Shown: piece by piece, positions 19,718 through 28,315 of the stretch
How the letters are laid out: each line of letters opens with the position of its first letter
Numbering within the stretch: the first letter of the stretch is position 1
Origin: Aquabacterium sp.
GTDB taxonomy: Bacteria; Pseudomonadota; Gammaproteobacteria; Burkholderiales; Burkholderiaceae_C
Reading direction: 5' to 3'
NCBI RefSeq assembly: GCF_016234775.1
Contig: NZ_JACRAH010000001.1
Span: 248,001 to 312,000, forward strand
Length of the DNA stretch: 64,000 nt
The notes under the pieces: generated by a model
Database searches by the model: none
Told to the model about the DNA's origin: nothing
Seen by the model: only the letters and a program-made list of their open reading frames with translations
Program-made: the position numbers and the translations under genes

Positions 19718-20781
19718 CACGACCCAGCGCTTTCCTTCGCGATCACCCAGTTGTTGCCGGAGCGAACCATGTCCAGCTTCTTGCCGCTGCTGATGCTGAG
19801 GCTGTCGGCCTTGTAGTCCTGATGGAAGCGGACTGTGGCCTTGTTGCCGTTGACATCAACCTTGATGCCGGAGATTTTCACCGAAATTGTGTTTTTGCTC
19901 GTGATGCGATCGCGGCGTTCCTGTTCCCAGGCCTTTCGGGTCTTGCCGCCGTTGAAGTCCTTGGCATAGGCGGCGAAATAGCCGTCCATATCTTGTTTGC
20001 TCCAGGCGGCCGCCCAGGCTTTGACGGCGGATTCGATGTCACGCTCTTGGGCTGCATCACTCTTGGACTCAGGTGCTGGCGACGGGGTTGGCGCAGGCGC
20101 TGGGGCGGGTTTGACCGCGGGCGTTGGCGCCGGCGTGGCTGCGGGCGCAGGAGCGGGCTTCGGCACTACCACGGGTGCAGGCGGTGCGGCCGCAACCACT
20201 GGTGCGGGCGCAGTTGTCGCCGAGGCTGCCGCAATGGAATTGCGCTCCTTGGGGAACAGATCGCGAATCATCGCCAGCTTGGGGGCCACTTGAGAGCGCG
20301 TGTCGATCTGCAGGGCCTTGGAGTAGGCCTGGCTGGCCAGCTTGGCGTAGACATCACCCAGGTTCTCGTACGCGGTGGCGTAGCTGGGGTTGGTGCGAAT
20401 CGCCATTTCCAGGGCTGTGCGCGCCTTGTCGTACTGACCTTGCTGCGCATACAGCACGGCCAGGTTGTTGAAAGGCTCGGGCAGTTCGGGGAAGTCTTCC
20501 GTGAGCTTGGTGAAGGTGGTGATGGCCTCAGGTGCCCGGCCCGCTTGCGACAGGCTGATGCCACGCAGGAAGCGCATCATGGGGTCGCGGGGTTTGCTGG
20601 ACAGAAATTGGTCGGCTTTTTGCAGGGCCTCGGCGTTCTTGCCTGCCGCGAGCAACTTCTGGACATCGGAGATGTCGTCAGCGCGAACGCTCAGGGCCGT
20701 GACGGACAGGGCGGCGATGGCCAGGCACTTGGCGGCGAGAGCAGTGAGGCGGAGTCCAACTTGAGGCGCAACAGCTTGCAT
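19717..20781 (-). CDS. Periplasmic TPR protein with NTF2-like C-terminal domain
   Basis: 354 residues, first gene of the envelope operon. It has a signal peptide ending SVRA before DD, two to three TPR repeats (about residues 40-170, with NLAVLYAQQGQYDKA and ENLGDVYAKLA) and a Pro/Ala-rich linker (about 185-245). The C-terminal NTF2-like domain (250-350) is of the same type as in the L,D-transpeptidase that follows. It probably acts as a scaffold for that enzyme. The start is the ATG at 20781; an ATG at 20850 would bury the signal peptide. Function is inferred from context. Confidence 0.78.
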   Translation of the reverse strand: MQAVAPQVGLRLTALAAKCLAIAALSVTALSVRADDISDVQKLLAAGKNAEALQKADQFLSSKPRDPMMRFLRGISLSQAGRAPEAITTFTKLTEDFPELPEPFNNLAVLYAQQGQYDKARTALEMAIRTNPSYATAYENLGDVYAKLASQAYSKALQIDTRSQVAPKLAMIRDLFPKERNSIAAASATTAPAPVVAAAPPAPVVVPKPAPAPAATPAPTPAVKPAPAPAPTPSPAPESKSDAAQERDIESAVKAWAAAWSKQDMDGYFAAYAKDFNGGKTRKAWEQERRDRITSKNTISVKISGIKVDVNGNKATVRFHQDYKADSLSISSGKKLDMVRSGNNWVIAKESAGS

Positions 20782-21059
20782 GGAGTGATGGTCCAGTTTG
20801 TTTGTAATGAGCGCTGGGTGGGCGCTGAATGCCGCGAAACCATTGCGCATTCACGGGTGCGCAACAGCTCGACGCAAACCTCCAGAGAATAGCAGTCAGC
20901 TGTCGATCGGGAACTTGTCAGTCACCTTCTTCGATGAGCGGCCCGCTATACTCAACGAATTGTATCTGAGCGGCGTGGTCGCTTAACGTCTTGTATCAGG
21001 TGTTGGTGCCAGCCAACCATGTTCGAATACATTCGCCCCAGATCCCCTCTTTCCCTCCC
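20782..21059. other. Divergent gap between envelope operon and cysS
   Basis: No gene seen. A possible -10, TATACT (20947-20952), points towards cysS, but no -35 at the right distance is visible. I could not place a promoter for the minus-strand operon. Confidence 0.4.
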
Positions 21060-22451
21060 ATGAGTTTGCGTCTTTTCAATAGCCTTTCCCGTCAGGTCGA
21101 GCCCTTTGTTCCCATGACGGCGGGCCAGGTCCGCATGTATGTGTGCGGCATGACCATCTATGACTATTGCCATGTGGGCCATGCCCGCATGATGATGTCC
21201 TTCGATGTGGTGCAGCGCTGGCTGAAGGCCAGTGGCTTTGATGTGACCTACGTGCGCAACATCACCGACATTGACGACAAGATCATTCGTCGCGCGGTCG
21301 AGCGAGGCATCACGATTCGCCAGTTGACGGACGAGATGACCGTGGCCATGCACGAGGACATCGCCGCCCTGGGCATCGAGCCCCCGACGCATGAGCCACG
21401 TGCTACCGAATACGTCGGGCAGATGCTGGATCTCATCGGCAAGCTGGAGGCCAAGGGGTTGGCCTATCGTGCCCGCAATGGCGATGTGAACTATGCGGTG
21501 CGCAAGTTCGAGGGTTACGGCAAGCTGTCGGGCAAGTCGCTGGATCAGTTGCGCGCTGGCGAGCGTGTGGCCGTCGATGATGGCAAGCAGGATCCGCTGG
21601 ACTTCGTGCTGTGGAAGTCCGCCAAGGCAGAAGAGCCTGCCGATGCGAAGTACCCGTCACTCTATGGCACAGGCCGCCCTGGCTGGCACATCGAGTGCTC
21701 GGCGATGGCGTGTTCTTTGCTGGGCGAGCAGTTTGATATTCACGGCGGTGGGCTGGATCTGCAGTTCCCTCACCACGAAAACGAGATTGCGCAAAGCGAA
21801 GGCGCCAACGGCAAGCCCCTGGCCAACTTCTGGTTGCACAACGGCTTCCTGAATGTGGACAACGAGAAGATGTCCAAGTCGCTGGGCAACTTCTTCACCA
21901 TTCGTGATGTGCTCAAGAGTTACGACGGCGAGACCATCCGCTTCTTCGTGCTTCGTACCCACTATCGCAGCCCGTTCAACTACAGCGATGCTGGGCTGGA
22001 TGATGCGCGCAATGGTTTGCGTCGCCTCTATACCGCGCTGGACGGGATGCAGTTGGATGCCGTTGATGCCTTGGTGATTGACTGGGCCGAGCCTTCTGCC
22101 GCGCGTTTCAAGGCCGCCATGGACGAGGACTTCAATACGCCGATCGCCGTGTCGGTGTTGTTTGATCTGGCGGCCGAGGTCAATCGCTCGCGCTCCGTCG
22201 AGGCTGCGCGTCTGTTGAAGGCGCTGGCTGGCGTGCTGGGCTTGCTGCAGCAGTCTCCCAAGGCCTATCTACAAGGTGGCACAGGTTCGTCCGGCGTGGA
22301 TGCGCAGGTGATCGAGGCGTTGATCGTGGCGCGCGCCGAGGCCAAGAAGGCGCGCAACTTCGCGGAGGCTGATCGCATTCGCAACGAGTTGACCGCGATG
22401 GGCATCGAGTTGAAGGACAGCGCGCAAGGCACGACCTGGGTGAAAGCTTAA
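21060..22451 (+). CDS. cysS: Cysteinyl-tRNA synthetase
   Basis: A class I aminoacyl-tRNA synthetase of 463 residues. The HIGH-type motif is HVGHAR in [16 protein letters not shown], and the KMSKS loop is [11 protein letters not shown]. Zinc-ligand residues appear as VCGMTIYD (Cys), WHIECSAMA and [12 protein letters not shown]. The ATG at 21060 gives the canonical opening [14 protein letters not shown]. An in-frame ATG at 20991 would add a non-conserved leader. The next gene begins immediately after the TAA. Confidence 0.97.
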   Translation: MSLRLFNSLSRQVEPFVPMTAGQVRMYVCGMTIYDYCHVGHARMMMSFDVVQRWLKASGFDVTYVRNITDIDDKIIRRAVERGITIRQLTDEMTVAMHEDIAALGIEPPTHEPRATEYVGQMLDLIGKLEAKGLAYRARNGDVNYAVRKFEGYGKLSGKSLDQLRAGERVAVDDGKQDPLDFVLWKSAKAEEPADAKYPSLYGTGRPGWHIECSAMACSLLGEQFDIHGGGLDLQFPHHENEIAQSEGANGKPLANFWLHNGFLNVDNEKMSKSLGNFFTIRDVLKSYDGETIRFFVLRTHYRSPFNYSDAGLDDARNGLRRLYTALDGMQLDAVDALVIDWAEPSAARFKAAMDEDFNTPIAVSVLFDLAAEVNRSRSVEAARLLKALAGVLGLLQQSPKAYLQGGTGSSGVDAQVIEALIVARAEAKKARNFAEADRIRNELTAMGIELKDSAQGTTWVKA

Positions 22452-23147
22452 ATGGGTACGTCTTCCGCCAAGCCGCCTGCCGACGCGGTGGCCGCCAACC
22501 AGTTGGTGACGCCACCTTACTGGGATGAGGCGTGCAAGCACCTGTCCAAGCGAGATCGTGTGATGCGCAAGCTGATCGCTGATCACGGCTCGGCGCGTTT
22601 GTACAGTCGTGGCGATGCTTTCACCACGCTGGCGCGCTCCATCGTCGGGCAGCAGATTTCGGTGAAGGCGGCGCAGTCGGTCTGGGAAAAACTGTTGATG
22701 TTGTTCGGCCAGCAGCCGCCCGAACAACGCGCGCCACTTTCCGTGCAGGGCTTGTTGGCACAATCGCCTGACAGCCTGCGCCAGGTGGGTTTGTCCGCCC
22801 GCAAGGTGGAGTACATGCGCGACCTGGCCAAGCACTTTGACGAAGGTCAGGTGCATGTGGGTCAGTGGCAGCAAATGGACGATGAAGCCATCATCGAAGA
22901 GCTGATCGACATCCGCGGCATTGGCCGCTGGACTGCCGAGATGTTCCTGATTTTTCACTTGATGCGGCCCAATGTGTTGCCGCTGGATGACCTGGGCCTG
23001 ATCAAGGGCATCAGCTTGAGCTATTTCAGCGGCGAGCCTGTGTCTCGCGCGGAAGCTCGTGACATCGCTGAAGCCTGGGCGCCGTACCGCACGGTCGGCA
23101 CCTGGTACCTGTGGCGCAGCCTCGACCCGCTGCCCGTGGAATACTGA
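22452..23147 (+). CDS. AlkA-type DNA-3-methyladenine glycosylase
   Basis: A helix-hairpin-helix GPD glycosylase of 231 residues that removes alkylated bases. The HhH is IRGIGRWTAEMFLIF, and the catalytic aspartate is in LPLDDLGLIKG. The upstream block RSIVGQQISVKAA is typical of AlkA/MAG II. It lacks the N-terminal AlkA domain of E. coli, which is usual for short bacterial members. Its ATG abuts the cysS stop codon, so it is translated from the same message. Confidence 0.9.
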   Translation: MGTSSAKPPADAVAANQLVTPPYWDEACKHLSKRDRVMRKLIADHGSARLYSRGDAFTTLARSIVGQQISVKAAQSVWEKLLMLFGQQPPEQRAPLSVQGLLAQSPDSLRQVGLSARKVEYMRDLAKHFDEGQVHVGQWQQMDDEAIIEELIDIRGIGRWTAEMFLIFHLMRPNVLPLDDLGLIKGISLSYFSGEPVSRAEARDIAEAWAPYRTVGTWYLWRSLDPLPVEY

Positions 23148-23183
23148 CAGACAAGGCCTGGAGTCTAGGAAAGGACGACCGCC

Positions 23184-24155
23184 ATGAGCAAAAGACACTT
23201 TCTGGAATTCGAGCAACCGATTGCCGAACTGGAATCCAAAATCGAAGAGCTGCGTTATGTGCAGAGCGAATCTGCTGTTGACATCTCCGAAGAGATCGAT
23301 CGCCTGAGCAAGAAGAGCCTGCAGCTCACCAAGGACATCTATTCGACCCTGAGCCCCTGGCAGGTCACGCAGATCGCCCGCCATCCTCAGCGCCCTTACA
23401 CGCTGGATTACGTCAACGATCTGTTCACCGACTTCCAGGAAATGCACGGCGATCGTCATTTCTCCGATGACCTGTCCATCGTGGGTGGCCTGGCTCGCTT
23501 CAATGGCCAGCCTTGCATGGTGCTGGGCCATCAGAAGGGCCGCGACACCAAGGAGCGCGCGATGCGCAACTTCGGCATGTCTCGCCCCGAGGGCTACCGC
23601 AAGGCGCTGCGCCTGATGCAGACGGCCGAGAAGTTCGGCCTGCCCGTGTTCACGTTTGTGGATACACCTGGCGCCTATCCCGGCATTGGTGCGGAAGAGC
23701 GCAACCAGTCTGAGGCTATCGGTCGCAACATCTTCGAGATGGCGCGTCTGGAGGTGCCCATCATCACCACCATCATCGGTGAGGGGGGCTCGGGCGGCGC
23801 GCTGGCCATCAGCGTGGCCGACCAGGTGCTGATGATGCAGTACTCGGTGTACTCGGTGATCTCGCCTGAAGGCTGCGCGTCCATCCTGTGGAAGACGGCC
23901 GACAAGGCCTCGGATGCGGCGGAAGCGCTGGGCATCACGGCGCATCGCCTGAAGGCGCTGGGGCTGATCGACAAGATCGTCAGCGAGCCGGTTGGTGGGG
24001 CACACCGCGATCACAAGCAAGCCTGCGCGAACCTCAAGCGTGCGCTCAATGATGCACTGCGCCAGGTCAGCGACATGAAGGTCAAGGATTTGCTGCAGAC
24101 GCGCTACGACCGTCTGCAGAGCTACGGCCGGTACAACGACACCAAGGAGCATTGA
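23184..24155 (+). CDS. accA: Acetyl-CoA carboxylase carboxyltransferase subunit alpha
   Basis: 323 residues. With AccD it transfers carboxyl from biotin to acetyl-CoA, giving malonyl-CoA for fatty acid synthesis. Family blocks are [18 protein letters not shown] at the N-terminus, [37 protein letters not shown], the oxyanion motif [10 protein letters not shown] and the [11 protein letters not shown] loop. The start follows aaaggacgacc. No zinc finger is present (that belongs to AccD, encoded elsewhere). Confidence 0.97.
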   Translation: MSKRHFLEFEQPIAELESKIEELRYVQSESAVDISEEIDRLSKKSLQLTKDIYSTLSPWQVTQIARHPQRPYTLDYVNDLFTDFQEMHGDRHFSDDLSIVGGLARFNGQPCMVLGHQKGRDTKERAMRNFGMSRPEGYRKALRLMQTAEKFGLPVFTFVDTPGAYPGIGAEERNQSEAIGRNIFEMARLEVPIITTIIGEGGSGGALAISVADQVLMMQYSVYSVISPEGCASILWKTADKASDAAEALGITAHRLKALGLIDKIVSEPVGGAHRDHKQACANLKRALNDALRQVSDMKVKDLLQTRYDRLQSYGRYNDTKEH

Positions 24156-24190
24156 GCTTCGGCGGTGGCGGCGGCACGTGAAGGACGGTG

Positions 24191-25585
24191 ATGTCGATCC
24201 GTGAGTTGCCGCAACTGGGGCGTGTTGCCGTGGCCTACAGCGCGGGGCGGGATTCCACCGCCCTGTTGCACGCGACAGCCTGCGCGGCCCGTGAGTCGGG
24301 CGGCCTGGAGGTGCTGGCGCTGCATGTGCACCATGGGCTTAGTTCACACGCGGATGCTTGGCTGGCGCATGCCGAGCAAGTGTGTGCCGAGTGGGCACGT
24401 CAAGGCTTGCCAGTGAGGCTGTTGTCGCGGCGGGTGAGCGTGGCGCTTGATGCGGGTGAGGGTGTCGAATCCGCGGCAAGGCGGGCGCGTTATGTTGCCC
24501 TGGCCGATATGGCGCGTGAGGCTGGCGCCGATCTGATCCTGCTGGCCCACCATCGTCGGGATCAGGCAGAGACCGTACTGCTACAGGCGCTGCGGGGTGC
24601 AGGCGTCAGAGGCCTGGCGGCGATGCCCGCAGACATCGAGCGCGATGGGCTGCGATGGGTTCGCCCCTGGTTGCGCCATCCTCGTGAGGCGATCGAGGCT
24701 TATGTTGGCTTGCATGGCCTGGCCTTTGTCGACGATGACAGCAATGGCGACATCCGTTTTGCGCGTAACCGCCTGAGGTTGGACGTCTGGCCTTCCCTGG
24801 AGACCGCTTTTCCGCAGGCAGAAGTTTCATTGGCGGCCTCGGCTGACAGGGTGCAGGACGTGTTGCCTGGCGTCGAGGATTGGGCCCAGGGACTGGTCGC
24901 TTTGCTGCAGGTCCGTGGCGTAGAGGGTGCGGCTGCTGGCCCGGGGCTGGATGCCGTTCGCTGGGCGGAGCTGTCTGGTGCGGAGCGGCGTGTGTCATTG
25001 GCGCACTGGTATCGTAGTTGGCAAGGGTGGTCGCTGTCTGCCAGTTGGCTGCTGAGGCTGGCTCAAGAGGTGCCGGGGTTGGTTTTTCGAAAGCAGCCTG
25101 CGCAGTGGCCAGATATCGGGTTGAGCCTGTATCGGGGCGTCTTGTTGCCACTTGAAGGTGAAGGGCTCGTCGCTCAGGCTCGTGTGCTTGACAGTGCGGT
25201 GCAAGGCGAATCCAAGGGCGCGGCGACCGCAACGGATTGCAGTTTCTGCGTTGAATCCCCTGGCGACCACGCGCTGACATCCTGGTGTGGGGTCTTGCGG
25301 GTGACGCCGGTTCAGGCCGGAGGCGTAGCGCCTTCGCTGTTGCGTCATGTCTTCGCGGCAGGAAGGCGGGGCGGAGAGCAGTTCCAGGCCGGCCCCGGCA
25401 GGCCTCCGCGGTCGCTGAAGAAACAGTTTCAGGCTGCGGGGGTGCCCGAATGGCGCCGCAGTGGGCCCCTGATCTGGTCTGGTGAACGACTCGTTTTTGT
25501 CCCCGGACTGGGTATCGATGCGAGGTGTCTGGCCTCGGATGGTGGCGTCCAATGGGGCCTCGAATGGGTGCCTGACGCCCGTTAA
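24191..25585 (+). CDS. tilS: tRNA(Ile)-lysidine synthetase
   Basis: An N-type ATP pyrophosphatase of 464 residues. It converts C34 of tRNA-Ile(CAU) to lysidine so that AUA is read as Ile. The PP-loop is AYSAGRDSTALL (Ala in place of the common first Gly of SGGxDS). Further blocks are LHVHHGLS, ESAARRARY, LAHHRRDQAETVLLQALRG and RNRLR. The TilS C-terminal domain follows after about residue 370. The ATG at 24191 has aagga five bases upstream; a GTG one codon earlier is less likely. Confidence 0.92.
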   Translation: MSIRELPQLGRVAVAYSAGRDSTALLHATACAARESGGLEVLALHVHHGLSSHADAWLAHAEQVCAEWARQGLPVRLLSRRVSVALDAGEGVESAARRARYVALADMAREAGADLILLAHHRRDQAETVLLQALRGAGVRGLAAMPADIERDGLRWVRPWLRHPREAIEAYVGLHGLAFVDDDSNGDIRFARNRLRLDVWPSLETAFPQAEVSLAASADRVQDVLPGVEDWAQGLVALLQVRGVEGAAAGPGLDAVRWAELSGAERRVSLAHWYRSWQGWSLSASWLLRLAQEVPGLVFRKQPAQWPDIGLSLYRGVLLPLEGEGLVAQARVLDSAVQGESKGAATATDCSFCVESPGDHALTSWCGVLRVTPVQAGGVAPSLLRHVFAAGRRGGEQFQAGPGRPPRSLKKQFQAAGVPEWRRSGPLIWSGERLVFVPGLGIDARCLASDGGVQWGLEWVPDAR

Positions 25586-25597
25586 ATACCCGGTTGG

Positions 25598-25628
25598 TTG
25601 ACCACGGGCTCGGCCATGAGGCTAAAAT
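25598..25628 (+). promoter_or_regulatory. Candidate promoter of the aspartokinase gene
   Basis: -35 TTGACC (25598-25603) and -10 TAAAAT (25623-25628) with a 19-base spacer, slightly long. A transcript would start near 25635, about 90 bases before the coding region. Confidence 0.5.
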
Positions 25629-25637
25629 CGAGAGTTT

Positions 25638-25712
25638 GACCGCGCACGCATTTCTGGTTTTCTCGTGTGTTTTCCTTGTGTGCACCCTTTCTGTTAAGGC
25701 GTGCGGTCTTTT
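25638..25712 (+). promoter_or_regulatory. Long-range inverted repeat in the aspartokinase leader
   Basis: GACCGCGCACGC (25638-25649), at the predicted 5' end of the transcript, pairs with GCGTGCGGTC (25699-25708) using ten base pairs and a two-base bulge. TTTT follows at 25709-25712, and the coding ATG is at 25728. The enclosed loop is T-rich. The layout resembles an attenuator, but I know of no matching riboswitch class. Confidence 0.4.
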
Positions 25713-25727
25713 CCAACAACATCTGAC

Positions 25728-26984
25728 ATGGCACTGATCGTTCACAAATACGGCGGCACGTCGATGGGCTCTACCGAGCGCATCCGTAACGTGGCCAAGC
25801 GCGTGGCCAAGTGGGTGCGGGCGGGTCATCAAATCGTGGTCGTTCCGTCGGCCATGAGCGGTGAAACAAACCGTCTGCTGGGCCTGGCCAAAGAACTCTC
25901 CGCGAACCCCAGCGCTCGCGAACTCGACATGATCGCCGCCACTGGCGAGCAGGTCTCTTCTGGCTTGCTGGCCATTGCCTTGCAGGCCGAAGGCCTGGAG
26001 TCGGTCAGCTACGCTGGCTGGCAAGTGCCGATCAAGACCGATTCCGCTTTCACCAAGGCCCGTATCGAGAGCATCGATGACGCCCGCGTGCGTGCCGATC
26101 TGGCTGCCGGCAAGGTGGTGGTGATCACGGGCTTCCAGGGTGTGGATCCTGAAGGCAACATCACGACGCTGGGTCGCGGTGGTTCCGACACCTCGGCGGT
26201 GGCTGTGGCCGCTGCCATGAAGGCTGACGAATGCCTGATCTACACCGACGTGGACGGCGTTTACACGACCGACCCGCGCGTGGTGCCCGACGCTCGCCGC
26301 CTGACGGCCATCAGCTTTGAAGAAATGCTGGAAATGGCTTCGCTGGGCTCCAAGGTGTTGCAGATCCGTTCGGTGGAATTCGCCGGTAAATACCGTGTGC
26401 CCCTGCGCGTGCTGTCCAGCTTCACGCCCTGGGATATCGATCTGGCTGAAGAAGCCAAGTCGGGCACGCTCATCAGTTTTGAGGAAGACGAGAAAATGGA
26501 ACAAGCCGTTGTTTCGGGCATCGCATTCAACCGCGACGAAGCCAAGATCACCGTGGTCGGCGTGCCCGACACCCCTGGTATCGCCTACCAGATCCTGGGC
26601 AAGGTTGCCGAGGCCAATATCGACATCGACGTGATCATCCAGAACGTCTCGCACGATGGCAAGACGGACTTCTCGTTCACCGTCCACCGCAACGATTTTG
26701 CCAAGACCGTGGAACTGCTCGAAACCAAGGTGCTGCCTTCGCTGGGCGCCGCCAAGGTGGTGGGCGATCCCAAGATCTGCAAGGTGTCGATCGTGGGCAT
26801 CGGCATGCGCAGTCACGCTGGCATCGCGGCCACGATGTTCAAGACCCTGTCTGACGAGAGCATCAACATCCAGATGATCACGACCAGCGAAATCAAGACC
26901 TCCGTCGTCATCGACGAGAAGTACATGGAACTGGCTGTGCGTGCTTTGCACAAGGCGTTTGGCCTGGAAGAAGCGAAGGCCTGA
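25728..26984 (+). CDS. lysC: Aspartate kinase
   Basis: A monofunctional aspartokinase of 418 residues, first step of Lys/Thr/Met synthesis. The kinase domain starts VHKYGGTSMGS and includes TLGRGGSDTSAVA and IYTDVDGVYTTDPR. Two ACT domains fill about residues 265-415 (VVGVPDTPGIAYQILGKVAE and VSIVGIGMRSHAGIAATMF) and should give feedback control by lysine and/or threonine. The ATG at 25728 is the family start. There is no clear ribosome site, and an in-frame GTG at 25701 lies inside the leader repeat. The tRNA-Ser gene follows. Confidence 0.95.
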   Translation: MALIVHKYGGTSMGSTERIRNVAKRVAKWVRAGHQIVVVPSAMSGETNRLLGLAKELSANPSARELDMIAATGEQVSSGLLAIALQAEGLESVSYAGWQVPIKTDSAFTKARIESIDDARVRADLAAGKVVVITGFQGVDPEGNITTLGRGGSDTSAVAVAAAMKADECLIYTDVDGVYTTDPRVVPDARRLTAISFEEMLEMASLGSKVLQIRSVEFAGKYRVPLRVLSSFTPWDIDLAEEAKSGTLISFEEDEKMEQAVVSGIAFNRDEAKITVVGVPDTPGIAYQILGKVAEANIDIDVIIQNVSHDGKTDFSFTVHRNDFAKTVELLETKVLPSLGAAKVVGDPKICKVSIVGIGMRSHAGIAATMFKTLSDESINIQMITTSEIKTSVVIDEKYMELAVRALHKAFGLEEAKA

Positions 26985-27050
26985 TTGACGTTGTTTTGAG
27001 CGCAACAATCAGAACGCTCGGATTTCTGGGCTAGAATGCTCGCTGTTGCT

Positions 27051-27141
27051 GGAGACGTGGCCGAGTGGTCGAAGGTACTCCCCTGCTAAGGGAGCATACG
27101 CCAAAAGCGTATCGAGGGTTCGAATCCCTCCGTCTCCGCCA
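27051..27141 (+). tRNA. tRNA-Ser (anticodon GCU)
   Basis: 91 bases with the acceptor stem GGAGACG (27051-27057) paired to CGTCTCC (27131-27137), discriminator G and encoded CCA. The anticodon loop CTGCTAA sits in the stem CTCCC/GGGAG and gives GCU, reading AGC/AGU serine codons. The long variable arm CATACGCC-AAAA-GCGTATC is typical of tRNA-Ser. The T arm is GAGGGTTCGAATCCCTC. Confidence 0.97.
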
Positions 27142-27148
27142 GAACAGG

Positions 27149-27185
27149 AAACCCCCAAGTGAGTAATCGCTTGGGGGTTTTTCTT
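27149..27185 (+). terminator. Terminator after tRNA-Ser
   Basis: Stem AAACCCCCAAG (27149-27159) and CTTGGGGGTTT (27170-27180), then TTCTTT. It lies 14 bases from the 3' end of the converging HDOD gene and may serve both strands. Confidence 0.9.
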
Positions 27186-27198
27186 TGGCCGTCACAGG

Positions 27199-28080
27199 TC
27201 ACTGGTCACCAGCGAAACGCTCGTGCAGTTCGTCCGCCCAGTTGTCGATGTCCGACCTGGAGATCGCCAGCGTTTGCATCGCCAACTCAGCGCCCTTGGC
27301 CCATTCGGCGTGATTGTTGAGCCCCTGAAAGCGTTGAATGATGTGCTCGACGACCAGACACAGCGCGATCAGCTCATGTACGACGCTGGTGGCGCCCTCC
27401 TTGAGGTAATCGTAGTCATGATGGAGCTTGACGGCGTTGGCGATGTCTTGCGTGAGGCCCCATGAGCGAGCCAGCAGCGAGCCGATGACCGTGTGGTCCG
27501 TGGCGTGACGCTCTTGCTCCACCTGCGTGAAGGCCAGTTCGCTGCGGTTGGCTTCGACCAGCGTTTCGACGTAGGAAGGTTGCGTGAAGCGTTGCGCCAG
27601 CAAGGGAATGCCGACATCGGCGAACAGGCCCATCGTCTGAGCTGTTTCCGGATCGACCCCGACACGATGCGCGAGCATGCCCATGGCCTGGCTGCGCTTG
27701 GAAGACACATCCCAGAACCGGAAGAGGGCGGGGCCGTCTGTCGGCAACACCTTGCGCAAGGCAATTTCCGTGAGAATGTGCTCACATCGCTTGAAGCCGA
27801 TGATGTTGAAGGCCTCGGAGACATTGCCGATGCGCCGGCTCATGCCCAGCCAGGGGGAGTTGGCCAGCTTGAGCAGTGCGGCCGACATGGCCACGTCCGA
27901 GTTGACGATCGCCACCAGGCGATCAATGCGCGGCTCGGCACGTTCCAGTTCCAGCTTGAGATCGACCAGGGAGCTGGGTCGAGGCGGAATGGTGATGTCC
28001 TTGAGCATATCGCGCAGCGTGGGGGATGGCGCTGTCTCGCGCTTGTCGCTCCCGAGCTGAGATTCGATGGTGGATTGCAT
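27199..28080 (-). CDS. HDOD domain protein
   Basis: 293 residues. The HDOD domain, a degenerate HD phosphohydrolase relative, covers roughly residues 30-230. It shows IPPRPSSLVDLKLELE, AIVNSDVAMSAALLKLANSPWLG and AFNIIGFKRCEHIL. HDOD proteins act in signalling, motility or stress pathways, usually without enzymatic activity. No second output domain is seen. The ATG at 28080 has GGGAG upstream and starts the protein just before the domain; the open frame further upstream is not protein-like. It is divergent from rdgC. Confidence 0.85.
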   Translation of the reverse strand: MQSTIESQLGSDKRETAPSPTLRDMLKDITIPPRPSSLVDLKLELERAEPRIDRLVAIVNSDVAMSAALLKLANSPWLGMSRRIGNVSEAFNIIGFKRCEHILTEIALRKVLPTDGPALFRFWDVSSKRSQAMGMLAHRVGVDPETAQTMGLFADVGIPLLAQRFTQPSYVETLVEANRSELAFTQVEQERHATDHTVIGSLLARSWGLTQDIANAVKLHHDYDYLKEGATSVVHELIALCLVVEHIIQRFQGLNNHAEWAKGAELAMQTLAISRSDIDNWADELHERFAGDQ

Positions 28081-28260
28081 GGAGGCTCCCTGTGGATAGG
28101 CTCTTATCGCCTTCTGGTCGGTGATCTGAATCCGAAAACCCGGATGGATATCGGTATTTTTGCTGTGCGCGCCACAAATCAGCCAGCCCGGACACTCCGC
28201 TACACTGACCACTCGGGAACGGCGTGCGCGCCAGGGTGCCGTAACGTTTTCCGTCAAGAG

Positions 28261-28286
28261 AACGCCTCTGCTCGGTCAGGGGCGTT
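28261..28286. repeat. Inverted repeat upstream of rdgC
   Basis: AACGCCTCTG (28261-28270) and CAGGGGCGTT (28277-28286) form a ten-pair stem with one G-T pair and a six-base loop. It lies 30 bases before the rdgC start, in the gap shared with the HDOD gene. The T-run after it is weak (tgcttt), so a leader hairpin or weak terminator are both possible. Confidence 0.45.
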
Positions 28287-28315
28287 TGCTTTGGTGGGTT
28301 AGTAGAAGGTCGAAC

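Noticed and set aside
24200-24260. Altered PP-loop (SAGRDS instead of SGGRDS) as sign of an inactive TilS
   Set aside because: All other motifs are intact, and the Ala variant is to my recollection seen in related betaproteobacteria, so loss of function is unlikely.
24606-27008. Very long antisense open frame opposite tilS and lysC
   Set aside because: It is compositional: high GC and codon bias of the sense genes keep the opposite frame open. The translation is low-complexity His/Arg/Gln-rich with no domain, and the sense genes are certain.
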